This document shows positions 23,937 to 35,870 of a DNA stretch of 64,000 bases, piece after piece (the stretch's first letter is position 1; every line of letters begins with the position of its first letter). The DNA is taken from assembly GCA_027625915.1 (NCBI GenBank), contig JANTQA010000048.1, positions 4,464,001 through 4,528,000 of the forward strand, in the 5' to 3' direction. The translations under genes were made by a program, and so were the position numbers. The notes below the pieces were generated by a model. It did no database searches and was not told the origin of the DNA. It was given only the letters and a program-made list of their open reading frames with translations. The DNA is from Anaeramoeba flamelloides. Taxonomy: Eukaryota; Metamonada; Anaeramoebidae.

Positions 23937-25383
23937 ACCCTTAAGAAAATTTCCAAAAGGTTCAAGTTTAAAATCCCTGGTGTATTCTAAAGCTTTTTCA
24001 AAGTATTATATTGAATGGGTAGTTTTTTTAGTTTCATTTTAAATTTAGATATTAAAGAGTTAAAAAGTTGAAAATTAATTGTTATGATTAATAATTCATA
24101 GTTATTTTTTAACAAATGTACTTTTAATAGAATCATTTGAAAGGTAAGGAATTTACAAAAATTCAAACTTCCAAAAAGAACGATTATTTATTAATGGCGG
24201 AACTAAAAAAAAAAAAAAATTATATTAAATAAAAAAATGATACATATTTGTATTTATTTACATTAGATGGTTAAAATTCAAAACCCATCAAAATCTTTTC
24301 CACAGCACCTCAACTCAATATTTTTTGAAACTAACCAATTGAGTTTTCCTGCAAACACTTCATTTGAAAAAAAATGTCATATGTTTGGGCTATTTAGTAA
24401 TGTAGATTTTGTTCAAAAATCAAATAGTTGTAAAACCTTTCCTTTAAAGAAGTTGTTGGGAATTTCAATCAAAGAATAAATAAAAAGAATCAAGCCAAAA
24501 CCAAAAAAACTTAATTCCTTATTAAGGGTTATTATGTTTTGAGCAGAAAATAAAACAATTCAAGTAACCCAAATTTCAAAACAAATCGAAAATGTGATCG
24601 TTTCGAAATTTAGAATTGTTTATTGAGATTGTTTCAAATTTTTTCGGCTAGAATAGAGGGGTTATTTTCTAATTTCGTTCTCACGTTACATAAATGGGGT
24701 TTTGAGTTTTAGTATCTCAAAATTTCTATTTCATTTTCAAGCAAAAAATTTCCTAAAAAATGTTTATTTGATCCAAATTGGAGAAAGTTTCAATTAGTAT
24801 TCCTTGATAATTTAAAAAGGATTGCATCAAAAGATTTCCAGTCAACTTGGTGAAGGCCAATTTTGTCCCTAAATAATTGTAAGTCATCTTTTGGGATTTG
24901 CACAGATCACCAGAAACAATTTGGGTGAATCTGACAACCTTTGAGCCTTTTCAAAGTTTTCAAACAGTTTTCAACACTTGGTAAGTGTGAAACGCTTTTA
25001 AAAATAGAATTTTTATCATGTGTATCAAGAAATATTTAAGAATTGAAACAAAGTTATAGGATTTAATGTAGCTTCATCAAACAATCAAATTTTTTTTAAT
25101 TTGATTTTTTGTCAAAATAAACAATTTTGAAAGCTTTTTGTAAAATACAAAAGAACAGAAAAAAGTTTTGTTAATATAGAGTAATTTTAAGGTGTTTTCG
25201 AAACACGAGATTTAAACATTGAGTTTTCCACTCATTTTTTAATCCTAAAAAATTTATTTTGATTGCTGATGACACTCAATCTTTTTAAAACTGGTTTGGT
25301 TTCACATTTAACTTGTATTATTGCCTTCTTTAAAAGAGAAATCACCAATTGTGAAACAATTTTTTATCATTTTTTTTTTTCAA
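23937..25383. other. Spacer upstream of Kelch-BTB gene
   Basis: No gene recognised. A 70-codon open frame at 24267-24479 has an ATG and fairly mixed amino acid content but no family resemblance, and is left uncalled. No promoter motif can be defended. Confidence 0.4.
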
Positions 25384-28300
25384 ATGATCAAGATCGAAGA
25401 AAAAACAGAAACAACAATCAGTGGTAAAGAACTATTTTGGAGTGTTTTACCAACCGAAAAACAAATTGTGCCACGTGAAGGGTGTGTTTCAGTGATGTAT
25501 AAAGGATGTACTTATATATATGGTGGGTTTTTAATATCGCCGTATTTGAAGTGCACAAACGAGCTACTTGAGTTTAACCCCAAGACCTTAAGCTTTCGAA
25601 AGCTTGCAATGAGAGGGAAAAACAAACCACCACCATTGATCGGTCATTGCATGGTTGTCTATGAAGACAAGCTATGGGTTTTTGGAGGGCACACTTCTAC
25701 AAAGGATGGAAACAATCTCTTTTCTGATCGCCTTTATGTTTATAATTTTAAAACTCATAGCTGGGAAGCTCCCTTCTCAGTTCGAAATCAGAAAAACAAA
25801 CAAACAAGAAGGAAAAAAAAGAAAAATAACCAGAAGAAGAAGAAAAATAATAAAAAGAAAAAAAATAGAAAAAAATTGAAACTCAAGAGAAAAAAAAAGA
25901 AAAAAACAGACGAAGAAAAAGATGAAGAAAAAGATGAAGAAAAAGTTCAAGAAGAAGAAAAAAAAAAAGATGACAAAAAAGAAATTCCCAAAGAAGAAAC
26001 AGAAACCCAAAAGGAGAACGAGAAAAAGAAAAAAACACAAACAAGTGAATTAGAAAAAAAAGAGGAAAACGAACAAGAAAAAGATCAAAAAAAACAAAAA
26101 ACTGTTTTGGGGAACAAAGCTGAAACAAAAAAAAAAACAACAAATAAGAAAAACAAAAACAAAAAGAAAAATCAAAACAAAAAAAAGAATACAAACAAAA
26201 AGAAAAAAAAAAACAATAAAAAAAAAGTGAATTGCCCGCCTTCATTAACTGGAGCGTCGGCAGTTGTTTATAAACAAAACATGATAGTTAGTGGAGGTTA
26301 TGATGGGAAAAATCACCGAAGTGAAATTTGGGTTTATGAATTCAGTTCTGGGAAATGGGTTAAGTGGCATTTTACTTCTGCTGAAGAAATCCAAAATTCT
26401 GAAACCAAATCGATAAGTGAAAATTCTGAATTTGGTAGTGAAGTTTTTATGCAAGACAATTACAAAGTTGAACTTTTTTATCAGAAAGACGATCTCCGCC
26501 GTATTAGCAAAGATGAAAAGGAAAAGGAAAAGGAACAGGAACAGGAACAAGAGCAAGAACAAGAAAATGAACAAGATGGTGAAAATGAGAAAAATGGAAA
26601 GGAAAAAGAAGAAGAAGAAGAAGAAGAAAAACTGGTAAAAGAAAATAGGCAAGAACAAGAAGACCATCGTGGTATGAAAAGATTTTCAGTAAGATCTTAT
26701 CATTCATCAATTTTATTTGGAGACACAATGTTTATCTATGGCGGGAGAAATAAAAAAAAAAATTTAAAGGATTTATTTTTGTTTGACTTAGGTCAACGTA
26801 TTTATTACCCAATTGAAATAACATTTGGCTCATGCCCAGACATTTTTGTCTCGCATCAGTCTATTTTATTAAATAACCGGATCTATGTTTTGGGCTATCA
26901 TGAGGAACACAATACAATGCTATATACTTATAACCCCATTACCAATTGTTGGACAAAACTTGGGATTACATCAAGGTTTAAATGCGATTGCGCGACATTA
27001 TTTGCCACTCGGAGTGCGCTAATTAGCTTTGGTGGTGATTTAGGAAATAAATTTTGGAGGATCCATGTAGATCATACAAATCCAAATTATTTGACTGGTG
27101 AATGGGGGATACGAGAGAAAAATCTGATCCAGTTCAAGAAGGATTTGAATAGACTATATAAGTCAGAAGAATTTTCTGATTTAAATCTGAAAACAAAAGA
27201 CGGAACAATTAAAGTGCATAGCCTTTGGATCAAAATTAGATGGGAGCAGTTTATATATAACGAAGTGCAAATGAGGGAATTAATTCAACGAAATTCCACA
27301 AAGGTCATGAATACCTTTTTCCAGTATCTTTATTCGGATACATTTAAAAGACCAAAAAAAATTAAATCTGAAGAATTAGATTACATTTTTGACTTGATAT
27401 CGTTTTCAAACGAAGTGGGTATTGAAAGGCTTGCCGGCCTGGTTACTAAATGGTTAAGAGAAAGAATGTCTCTTGGGGTAGTTTTTGATGTTTTACAAAC
27501 AGCCCAGAAGTATCAATGTAGCAAAATTGTCAATTTTTGTTTAGGATTTCTTTTTTTCCATAGACATTCCATCATTGAAAGCAAATCACAAGTTATTCAG
27601 CAAATCAAAGACCATCAACTTCAAGTAAGAATAAAAAGAATTTTAAGAGAAATTTTTTCTCCCTATGTGCAATATACCTTGGACGATATCAGCGAAGACC
27701 AAGAAATCACTGATTCCACTTTCAAAAGGGATATACTCCGTTTAATGAGTGATAAAAGTAATTCGGATGTTCTCTGCCAAATGGACGAAAATAGCAATTT
27801 CCGATTACATTCTTTTATACTCGCTGCTCGATCACATTTTTTTTATAATACATTAAAGGAATTAGAAAACAATCAAAGAAAAAGTGATGAAAACGTTGGT
27901 GGCGGTGGTGATGATGATTTATCTTTGGAAAATTATTCTTCTGGATCTGGATCTGTATCTGGATCTGGATCTGGAACTGACTCGGGTTCTAATTCTAATT
28001 CAAATGTAAATATAAAGGAACAGAAACATCGTAAAAAAAATTCCCAAAATAAATTTTCAATAAAAAAGAGTAAATATAATCTCCGAAAGTTTATTATTAA
28101 AAAATTCAATCAAATCTCAACCGAACAAGAAGAAAATAATTTTAAAGGCTCTGTGGAGAATGATGTTAAAAATGATAAAGATCAAAATAAACCGAAGAAT
28201 AAGAAGAAGGGAAAGTATAAAAATTCAGATATCGATTGTGACAGTAATACTGATCCTGATGATGAAAGTGGAGATTCTTATGAAAATAATGAAAATGGTG

Positions 28301-28683
28301 AAGAAAATTTAATAAATAAAGAAAGCAGTATGAAATATTTTAATATTTTAATGAGGGTGATTTATGCTCTTGATTTTGAATTAGATTTTAATTTGGCGCA
28401 ACTGTTATTAAATTCACAAAACGACTTTGGGCTGCATTTTAATTTAATATTAATCGAATGCATTAAAGTCATTAAAAAATCATTAACTGAAAAAAATTGT
28501 TTATCAATTTTAAAACAAACAATAAAATATAATCTTCCTTTGTTACAAGACTATGTACTTGATAAATTAATTAACCAATTTTCAGATTCTTTAATAACAG
28601 AAAAAAATATGAAACAATTATCACCTCAAATTTGTAAAAAAATATTACTTAAACTTTCTGCAAATGAAAAAAATAAATATTAA
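25384..28683 (+). CDS. Kelch-repeat protein with two BTB/BACK units (LZTR1-like)
   Basis: The protein is 1099 aa. The ATG at 25384 is preferred over upstream non-ATG codons. Kelch blades are shown by GG motifs: TYIYGGF and LWVFGGH near residues 40-105, then IVSGGYDG, FIYGGRN, IYVLGY and ALISFGGD. A Lys/Glu-rich insert (about 139-279) and a second EQEQE insert (about 378-420) interrupt the propeller. BTB1 starts at SEEFSDLNL (about 594), followed by a BACK-like helical region (TKWLRERMSLGVVFDVLQTA). BTB2 starts at SNSDVLCQM with RLHSFILAARSHFF (about 790). BTB2 is split by an acidic Ser/Gly/Lys insert (about 836-976) before a second BACK-like end. Kelch then BTB-BACK twice is the LZTR1 layout. 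LZTR1 is a CUL3 adaptor for Ras-like GTPases. Orthology is inferred from layout only. Confidence 0.88.
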   Translation: MIKIEEKTETTISGKELFWSVLPTEKQIVPREGCVSVMYKGCTYIYGGFLISPYLKCTNELLEFNPKTLSFRKLAMRGKNKPPPLIGHCMVVYEDKLWVFGGHTSTKDGNNLFSDRLYVYNFKTHSWEAPFSVRNQKNKQTRRKKKKNNQKKKKNNKKKKNRKKLKLKRKKKKKTDEEKDEEKDEEKVQEEEKKKDDKKEIPKEETETQKENEKKKKTQTSELEKKEENEQEKDQKKQKTVLGNKAETKKKTTNKKNKNKKKNQNKKKNTNKKKKKNNKKKVNCPPSLTGASAVVYKQNMIVSGGYDGKNHRSEIWVYEFSSGKWVKWHFTSAEEIQNSETKSISENSEFGSEVFMQDNYKVELFYQKDDLRRISKDEKEKEKEQEQEQEQEQENEQDGENEKNGKEKEEEEEEEKLVKENRQEQEDHRGMKRFSVRSYHSSILFGDTMFIYGGRNKKKNLKDLFLFDLGQRIYYPIEITFGSCPDIFVSHQSILLNNRIYVLGYHEEHNTMLYTYNPITNCWTKLGITSRFKCDCATLFATRSALISFGGDLGNKFWRIHVDHTNPNYLTGEWGIREKNLIQFKKDLNRLYKSEEFSDLNLKTKDGTIKVHSLWIKIRWEQFIYNEVQMRELIQRNSTKVMNTFFQYLYSDTFKRPKKIKSEELDYIFDLISFSNEVGIERLAGLVTKWLRERMSLGVVFDVLQTAQKYQCSKIVNFCLGFLFFHRHSIIESKSQVIQQIKDHQLQVRIKRILREIFSPYVQYTLDDISEDQEITDSTFKRDILRLMSDKSNSDVLCQMDENSNFRLHSFILAARSHFFYNTLKELENNQRKSDENVGGGGDDDLSLENYSSGSGSVSGSGSGTDSGSNSNSNVNIKEQKHRKKNSQNKFSIKKSKYNLRKFIIKKFNQISTEQEENNFKGSVENDVKNDKDQNKPKNKKKGKYKNSDIDCDSNTDPDDESGDSYENNENGEENLINKESSMKYFNILMRVIYALDFELDFNLAQLLLNSQNDFGLHFNLILIECIKVIKKSLTEKNCLSILKQTIKYNLPLLQDYVLDKLINQFSDSLITEKNMKQLSPQICKKILLKLSANEKNKY

Positions 28684-28839
28684 TTAAATTTAATCAAATG
28701 AATTTACTTGATGAAATGTTGTTATTTACACTAATTTAATCATAAAAAATTAAAATAAAAAAATTCAATTAGTTGGTTTTAAAATTTAAATTCCTTATTA
28801 TTTTTTCTTTTTATTTTCTTCACTTGTTACCCTTGAATA

Positions 28840-30094
28840 GAGGCTTTGATGGTATCTATGCTTAATTCACGATAAAGTTACAAAAATCGCGATAATTTCT
28901 ATCAAATCGTGATATTTTAGAAAATCGCAATATTCAATATTATCGTGATAATATTACAAATCGCGATATTCTATAAAATATTTATAATTATTAAAAAATC
29001 GTGATCAATGTCAAATTATCGTGATTTACAAATGTAATTGTCATTTAACAGTAGTTCATGGCTTTTAGGACTAATTGAGCAATATTTTTACAAAGAAATA
29101 TTTTTTGATCAAAAAATAGATTAGGTGAAAAAAATTAATTCTTTGAAAAAATAACAAAAAAGATACTTTATTCAATCAAGAATAGGATCAAAGAGTTTTA
29201 TTGTATTTTCGTTTGATTTGGTTGACAAACCTATTCGATCCTTTTCGATCAACAACAATAAGAACTAAAGAGAAATACATATTTTCTCAGTCAAAACTGG
29301 TGTTGTAAATTTTGTTGAATAAAAGAGCTTCTAAAACAACCAATCCTTCACTGTTTCTTTAAAAAATACCTTCTTGGTGTTACAACATTTTCAATATTCT
29401 CCGAAAGCTAAAAGATGTTGGATAACTTTTCAAAAGCTTTCATTGCAGTAGCTAGATGATCACAAATTATTAAGATTTTTTGTACAATTGTTGTCTTCTA
29501 CTTATTCTTCTTTTTTGAGTATCTTTTTATTGGACAGAAAACACAACTAGAGCTTAGAGGTTTTTGTTTGATCGATCATCAATTATAAGGAAAATTACTC
29601 TTTATTCTTTTTGGTTATGTAGCTTGTGAAGGTAACAACTCCAGTCTAAAAAAAACACATCTATCTTAAATTCAATTATATTGTTGAAAAGGATTATTAT
29701 TAGTTTGATTCTAAAATTTGTTTGAAATTTAAAATTTTTGTTAAAAAAAAATGATAAGAAAAAATTTTTTTTACACTACCAACCAAACTCATTTTTTTAT
29801 AAAAATTTTCTGTCTTTCAAAACTTTCAAACACTTGAAGACAATACATAACCCTTGCAAATGCTTTCAAACATTTCTAAAGGGTAAAAGTGTTGTAAAAG
29901 TCACAAGAATTTGTAAAAGTCAAGATATTTTTTAAAGGTGATTTCAAAAAAATAATTTTCCATTTTATTGTGATAATGTGAAATATCGTGATTTTATGAT
30001 ATTTCACGAAAAAGTAGAAATAATCGAGATTTTTTTAAAATTATCGAGATTTTATTGTTAATATCATGATAATATAATTTATCACCAAAGCCTC
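28840..30094. mobile_element. TA-flanked 1.26-kb element with ATCGYGAT motif arrays
   Basis: The ends are GAGGCTTTGATGG and the inverse CACCAAAGCCTC, each next to TA (28838-28839 and 30095-30096). The left 170 bp holds about eight copies of ATCGYGAT-type octamers (ATCGCGAT, ATCGTGAT). The right 110 bp holds about six variants including ATCGAGAT and ATCATGAT. The centre has no convincing gene. The layout looks like a non-autonomous DNA transposon whose subterminal motifs would be transposase-binding sites, which is inference. It starts 157 bp after the Kelch-BTB stop codon. Confidence 0.75.
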
Positions 30095-30096
30095 TA

Positions 30097-31448
30097 ATAT
30101 ATAATGTAAAAAAAAAAAAAAATAGTTTAATGATAAAAAATGAAAAATATTATGATATGGCTATTTATAAACTTTGAGTCTTGTTTTTTTTAAAAAAAAA
30201 TTGAAAAAATTAAAACTTGAAAAAAAAAAAACTTTTCAAATGGTAAGGATTCAAATTTTTGAAAGGGTTTTTTTCTTCCTACTCAAACTCCTACCTCACA
30301 TTAAAAGATTAATTCTACATTATTCTGAAAGATTATTTTATGAAAATGTTTTAATTCTAATAAGGTCGATACTTATATAAATAAGAAAACAAGAAAAAAA
30401 ATTGAAAAAAGTACTCTCTTTTTTGAAATAGCTATGACATTTTTATTTTTGTTATTTTAAAGTGGTTAAAATTTATTATATTTTTTTTGATACAATTTCA
30501 ATTAATGGAAGAAAAGTTGTTCTTTTCAAGCAAAAGATATGTATGGAAATTCTACCTTAGATTATATTATCTAAAATTTTTCACATTCATTTGTATTCAT
30601 TTTTTTTTTTTTTTTTTTTTCCTAATTAGTTAATGTGGTTGATTCATCTGAAATTAATTTTACATTTCCCGATCTTTTTCATTATATTAATGGAATTAAG
30701 TTACTAATTTATGGAAATTTCCTAGGGTTGGGTGAAATAATTATGATATTTCAAAGATTTATTTGTTTTTTCTTCCCACTTTTCTTATATGTCCAAGAAA
30801 TGTTCTTTAATCTGGTCTGGTGTGTATGTATCTGATTATGCTTTTGTTGTCTGTCCGTAATTTTTAGATTATCTTTATTGTTTCTCGAAATATAAAATTG
30901 TTTATATATGTGAAAAGTATTTGTGGTTTTATACAATTTGTATATTTTATCAGTTATATCTATCAGATGGTAAGATTGTATGTGTTTAAAAATGTGGATA
31001 TTTTATCTGTTTAGTGATCCTTTCATGACCTTGTTGTAATTGGATGTTGTACTTCCCCATCTTTTGGTTTCTTTTTTATGGTTTTTACTACATTATGTGA
31101 AAATATTTTTGTTTTTGGTATGTACTCTATTTCTTCTGAAGGGTACTATGTAATTTCAGATATTCTGAGTTGACTTAATATGTTCCCGAGATCAGTTCTA
31201 TATTAACTTATAAATTATACTTTGATAAGAAAACTATCCTTTTTTTACTATTTTTGTAATTGTTGTGACTTTTCATTTTTCCTCATCAATGATTATATTT
31301 TATTTGTATTTTTGGAATGATTTATTATTTCCAATGATAATGATTTTTTTTTGATTGTATTTTTTTTTTTTTTTTTGCATTTTCAATTGGTGTTTCTAAG
31401 GATGCTTCAAGATAAATTGTATTATTTTAATTTAAAATTCAAGTGTTG
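30097..31448. other. Spacer, no gene seen
   Basis: A T-rich stretch with T20-type runs near 30600 and 31360. Plus-strand open frames at 30174 and 30635 are Phe/Ile/Leu-rich and match no family. The segment 30630-31330 is somewhat richer in G than its surroundings but shows no exon pattern. Confidence 0.4.
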
Positions 31449-32119
31449 ATTTATTAGGTGAAACAATAATTTTTTCAAATGAAAAAAAAAGGGTAACTTT
31501 TAATGATTACAAATCTCAATTGGACCTAACCAACATGTGAATATACAATTGAGTTCCAAAAATCAACAATTAAAAAAGAGGGATTTACAAAAAAAAAAAA
31601 TGAATCCAATAAGAATGATTAAATTTTCCAATTTAAATGGGGATAAATATTTCATTTTGAAAACAACTGTGTTTGTTTTAAAAAATAGCTTATAAGCGTT
31701 TTTTGGGATCAAAAAGTTTTTTTTCTCATTTTTTTCTCAAAAAGGTTACAAAAGGCTTAATTTATCAAATCTAGTGGGATATAAAACAAACCACAAACTA
31801 GATTAAATAGAATTGAATTAATTGTTTACCAAAATAAATAAAAATTGTTTCAAATTAAAGAAATTCAGTCCTTTTGGAAATTTACATAAAGAAACAATTG
31901 CTTTCTTTAAAATAAAAATCGGTTGCTTTAGAATTGAGATTTCTTTATATTTTTTTTTGATTTAATTTTTGTGTTAATTTGTGTTTTTTAATTTTGAAAT
32001 TATCAGAAGATTTTTTTTTATTTTTGAATTATGTTAATCAAAAGAAGTACACTTTCAGATTATCCTTTTTGACACCAAGTCACTCCTTGGGTATGGAACA
32101 AATCCATGGAAAGTGACTA
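31449..32119. repeat. Repeat family E, copy 2, 671 bp
   Basis: Collinear with 23266-23936: GGTGAAACAATAATTTTTTC, GGACCTAACCAAC, TTGTTTCAAATTAAAGAAAT, AAGTCACTCCTTGGGTATGG and the end GGAAAGTGACTAA. The first few terminal bases have decayed. The interval 32120-32658 is A/T-rich with no feature. Confidence 0.65.
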
Positions 32120-32658
32120 ACTCCAACAGTGTTAATTATATTAATAAAAAAAGTGATTAACCTCACAAAGTAATAATTTTATGGAATTAAATGATGTGAA
32201 ATAGCCTTTAAGATTGCAGAAGAGGGTATTCTTACAAAAATAAAAATTAAGAAGCAAAATCTTTGTTTTCATCTATTTGATCAAATATGATTATTTATTC
32301 GAAAAAATCAGAAAAAATAAAATAAAATAAAATTTAAAGTTTCAAATAAAGATTGGTTGTCAGAAAAAACTTTTCTTATTATTTTTTTTTGCAAACAAAT
32401 TAATTGTTTTTAAAAAGTAAATCAAAAATTACAACACTTTTAAAAAATATAATTATACCGCTTTTAAAAAAACCTTTTTTTTTTTTTTTTTTTCAAGATC
32501 TTAAATAGTGAAACATATTCATAAAAATAACAATAATTTCAAAAAAAAAAAAAAATAAATAAAAATAATGGTATATAGTAACAAAATAAATAATTTTAAA
32601 TAATAATAATTTAAAAAGGGAATTTAAAACCAGAAAAGTATGGTCTCAAACAATATGT

Positions 32659-34566
32659 TTATTTTCTTTGCCACATATTATTATTATTCATGTTGTTATT
32701 CATGCCCATACCACCCATGTTATTATTCATTCCCATTCCGCCCATGTTATTGTTCATTCCGCCCATGTTGTTATTCATGCCCATTCCACCCATATTATTG
32801 TTCATACCCATTCCGCCCATGTTGTTGTTCATCCCCATGTTGTTGTTATTCATCATTCCACCCCTGTTGTTATTCATTCCCATTCCAAAGGCGCCCATTC
32901 CCATGCCCATTCCACCCATGTTGTTCATCATTCCACCCATGTTGTTGTTCATCCTCATGTTATTATTCATTCCCATTCCGCCCATGTTATTATTCATTCC
33001 CATGTTGTTATTCATCCCCATGTTATTATTAGTGTTCATCATACCTCCCATGTTATTATTCATTCCCATGTTGTTATTCATGTTGTTGTTATTCATACCT
33101 CCCATGTTGTTGTTAGTGTTCATTCTCATATTGGTGTTCATCATACCCCCCATGTTATTGTTCGTTTTCATTCCCATTCCAAAGGCGCCCATTCCCATTC
33201 CGGTTTGTTTCATCATGCCCATGCCTCCCATATTGCTGTTCATGGTCATGTTGTTCGTCCTCATTCCACCCATGTTAGAGTTCATTTTCATTCCACCCAT
33301 GTTGGAGTTCATTTGATTATTTGTGGTAGTTTTTTGTTGGACCTTATTTTGTGATGCTTGGAAAGGTGTAGATGCTATAAAGTTTGAAAAATTTTAAATA
33401 AAACATTTTGAAAAAAATTTTTAATTAATATTGTTGTTGGTTTGGAGGGATTACGGTCATTGAAAAAATTAAAAAATCCAAATTCTTTTTCTTTTTTTTT
33501 TTTTTTTCAAGGTCTTGTAATTATAATAATTGTGGTTTATTGATTAGACGTAACTTAATTTCCTTAATGTTCATTTTTGTTTTTTTTTTTTTTTGAAATT
33601 AAAACGAAATAGAGTAATTTGGAAAAAGTGTCTTGAAAAAGATTTCACATTAATGTGAAATCTTATGAATGATCAAGTATTTAATCTTTTGGTTTTTACT
33701 TTTTGAAAATGAGTTTATTTAAAAAGCAGAAATTCAGATATCCATACCAAACAAAAACAGAAACTAAAAAACAACTGTTTAAATCGAAAAAATTTTTTTG
33801 TAAATCATTCAAAAATGCTTTTTTGTTTTTTTATAATTTTAAATAGACCTTTTTATTTTTGGAAAAATAAGTGGAAATAAGAATTTGCTTTTTTTGTTTG
33901 ATTAAGAATTTGAAAATGAGATCTTACGAGGACAATAGTGAAGCTATTTATTTAAAAAAAGAAGTAAATTTTGGAATAAGAGGTAAAAATAAAAAAAAGG
34001 TGTGTAAAGAAAATAGAAAGTGAGCGAAAATTTGACAACAAAAAAAAAAAAAAAAAATGAAAAGTTTATAAAATAACTTACAACAAGATGGAGTTTTCCT
34101 TTTTCTTTAGTTCCTCTCTTTTTTCCTTCACATTGTTTCCATTCGTCATGTGGTTCGTTGTCTAATAATGAGCTAATTGGAACACGTACAAAAGCAAGAA
34201 GATCGTGGCTTCCAATTCTGTCCCAATCAGAAAGCGCAATAACCAAAGTGTCTCGATTACTATTGAAATTCATTTAAATTCAAGAAGGTATCAAAAATTG
34301 TGAAAGGGTGAATTTGAAGAAGAAAAAAAAAAAAAAACAAAAAAAATTGCAAATTTTAGGGGATAAAAAAATATTTACGCATCTTTAACATCAAGAGTAA
34401 ATGTTTCGTTCCAGACAGGATTTAAAGTTTTTTTGACGACCTTTGTCTTTCTGAATGGTTTGGTTCCATTAATTGAAAGAGAGCAATATGGATCAGATTT
34501 TCCGCCAATGTCAGCAGCTTTGATTCCTTTAGCTTCGATACATTTAATATGAAGTTTGGTTGTCAT
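32659..34566 (-). CDS. C2-domain protein with Asn/Met/Gly-repeat tail (3 exons)
   Basis: Exons are 34566-34379, 34259-34082 and about 33342-32659, giving roughly 349 aa. The first junction (GATGC|GTAAAT to TTTCAATAG|TAATCG) restores KDANRDTLVIALSDWDR in the middle of the C2 domain. The second uses CTTGTT|GTAAGT and most likely AAATAAG|GTCCAAC, and this acceptor is less certain. The single C2 domain (residues 5 to about 105) has all five calcium-binding aspartates expected of the family: D19, D25, D74, D76 and D82. It should therefore bind membranes in a Ca2+-dependent way. The third exon is an NNNMGGM repeat region with no fold I recognise, ending MWQRK. Opposite-strand open frames over this exon are mirror images of the repeat. 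Confidence 0.82.
33343..34081 (-). other. Intron 2 of the C2 gene
   Basis: Bounded by GTT|GTAAGT and a probable AAATAAG|GTC acceptor. An alternative acceptor TTTATAG|CATC at about 33382 would lead to an early stop in the continuing frame. A/T-rich interior without repeats recognised. Confidence 0.55.
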
Positions 34567-35514
34567 GTTTCTATTAAAAAAATAATTTGTCAAGAAAAAA
34601 ATGAAGATAATTAACAAAAAAAAAAAAAAAAAAAAAAAGAAAAATTAAAAAAAAAAATATACTTTTGTGATTTGGGTTAGTAATTAAAAAAAAATGAAAA
34701 ATAAATACAAAAAACAATTTGTGAAATAAATAATAATTTTAAACCACACCAAATTGATAGTTCAGGTTTCTGTCATTTTGAAATAAATTTTAATTGATTT
34801 TTTTTCATTTTTTTGTGAGATCTTTTTGAGAGATTTTTTTCTGAGATCTTTTTCAGAGATCTTTTTGTTTTGGGTTCACTGAAATGAAAAGTAAGTTTTT
34901 GAGTTTTTTATCAAGTGAATTTTTTTTTTTTTTCAAATAATATTTCTTTTGTTTTGAAAACTGTTTGTAAAAAACCCAAACGAAATTTTTTTAAATTGCA
35001 AATTTTAACTTCTTGAATAATTTTCAGTGAGGGTATAATTTAAGATGAGTATCAAAATTTCCAATATCATACAAAATCAAAAAATTCTTTTTTTTCAAAT
35101 TAAAACTTAATTCATTATTTCTTAGTTCAGTCTTCAAAAAGAATGGTTTTTTCCAACTAGATACAATTTATAGATTATTTATTTCAGTAGATAGTTTCCA
35201 TTCTGAAATAAAAAAAGGTATAATTCTAATATTACATCATGTAGAGTTTGATTGGTTAACTGGTATGATATTCTCTCAAGAATCCAAATAGAATTGAATT
35301 TACATTATATACCATGGGTCCACTTCAATACACAACGTCTTTTTATTTAAGAGTGTTTCTCTCATTATCGATTTACTCAAGATCTTTTCAGCGTTTTAGA
35401 ATAGCAAAAATAGAATTATTAAACTGTGATTCAAAATTAAAATCTTGTCTCTTGTTTATCTAACGCATATAGATTAGCTACCAAAGAAATTACCAATATA
35501 CACAAAATAAATAT
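34567..35514. other. Spacer upstream of the C2 gene
   Basis: An A20-type run lies just 5' of the C2 start at about 34618-34638. A short run of GAGATCTTTTTvAGAGA-like units is near 34815-34865. No gene seen. Confidence 0.45.
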
Positions 35515-35870
35515 GTTTTTGGTTTCAAAAGTGTTATTATTAAAAAGAAATTTAAAAAATGAAGGATCAAATGATAATTTTTTTTTAAAAATTTAGTTGA
35601 TTTTTGAATAAATTTGCTTAAAAAAAAACAAAAATACAATTAAATCACAAACAATTATGAAACATTTTTAACAAATTCCTTTCCTAATTTAAAAAGTACA
35701 AAAAAAATCAAGGGTTGTCCTTCAACCTTGTTTAAAAGTGGGGATTAATAATGTGTGGCGAATTAAATGTTACATTTCAAGAAGAAAAAAAAAAAACGAT
35801 GATATTTTGAAAAAAGGATTTTATTTTCTGAACAAGGCTTTTTTTGATCACACTTGTACCCAAAGATACC
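35515..35870. repeat. Repeat family G, copy 1
   Basis: Shares GGATCAAATGATAATTTTT, AAAACGATGATATTTTGAAAA and TTTTTTTGATCACACTTGTA with the copy at 46214-46680 (GGATCAAATTGG, AATATTTTGAAAAACGGATT, TTTTGATCACTGTAGA). No open frame. Class unknown. Confidence 0.5.

Noticed and set aside
24267-24479. 70-codon ATG frame upstream of the Kelch-BTB gene
   Set aside because: Mixed composition but no family resemblance, no splice partners and an isolated position. Left uncalled.
25777-26728. Phe-rich minus-strand frames opposite the Kelch-BTB gene
   Set aside because: Mirror images of Lys-rich and EQEQE inserts. The plus-strand frame carries Kelch motifs on both sides.
30635-30835. Possible exon after a T-rich tract (CCTAATTAG)
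   Set aside because: The pyrimidine tract resembles an acceptor, but the encoded peptide becomes random hydrophobic sequence and no partner exon was found.
32640-33354. Three plus-strand open frames rich in Cys, His, Pro or Leu
   Set aside because: They are the opposite strand of the NNNMGGM repeat exon. Only the minus-strand frame joins to the C2 exons.
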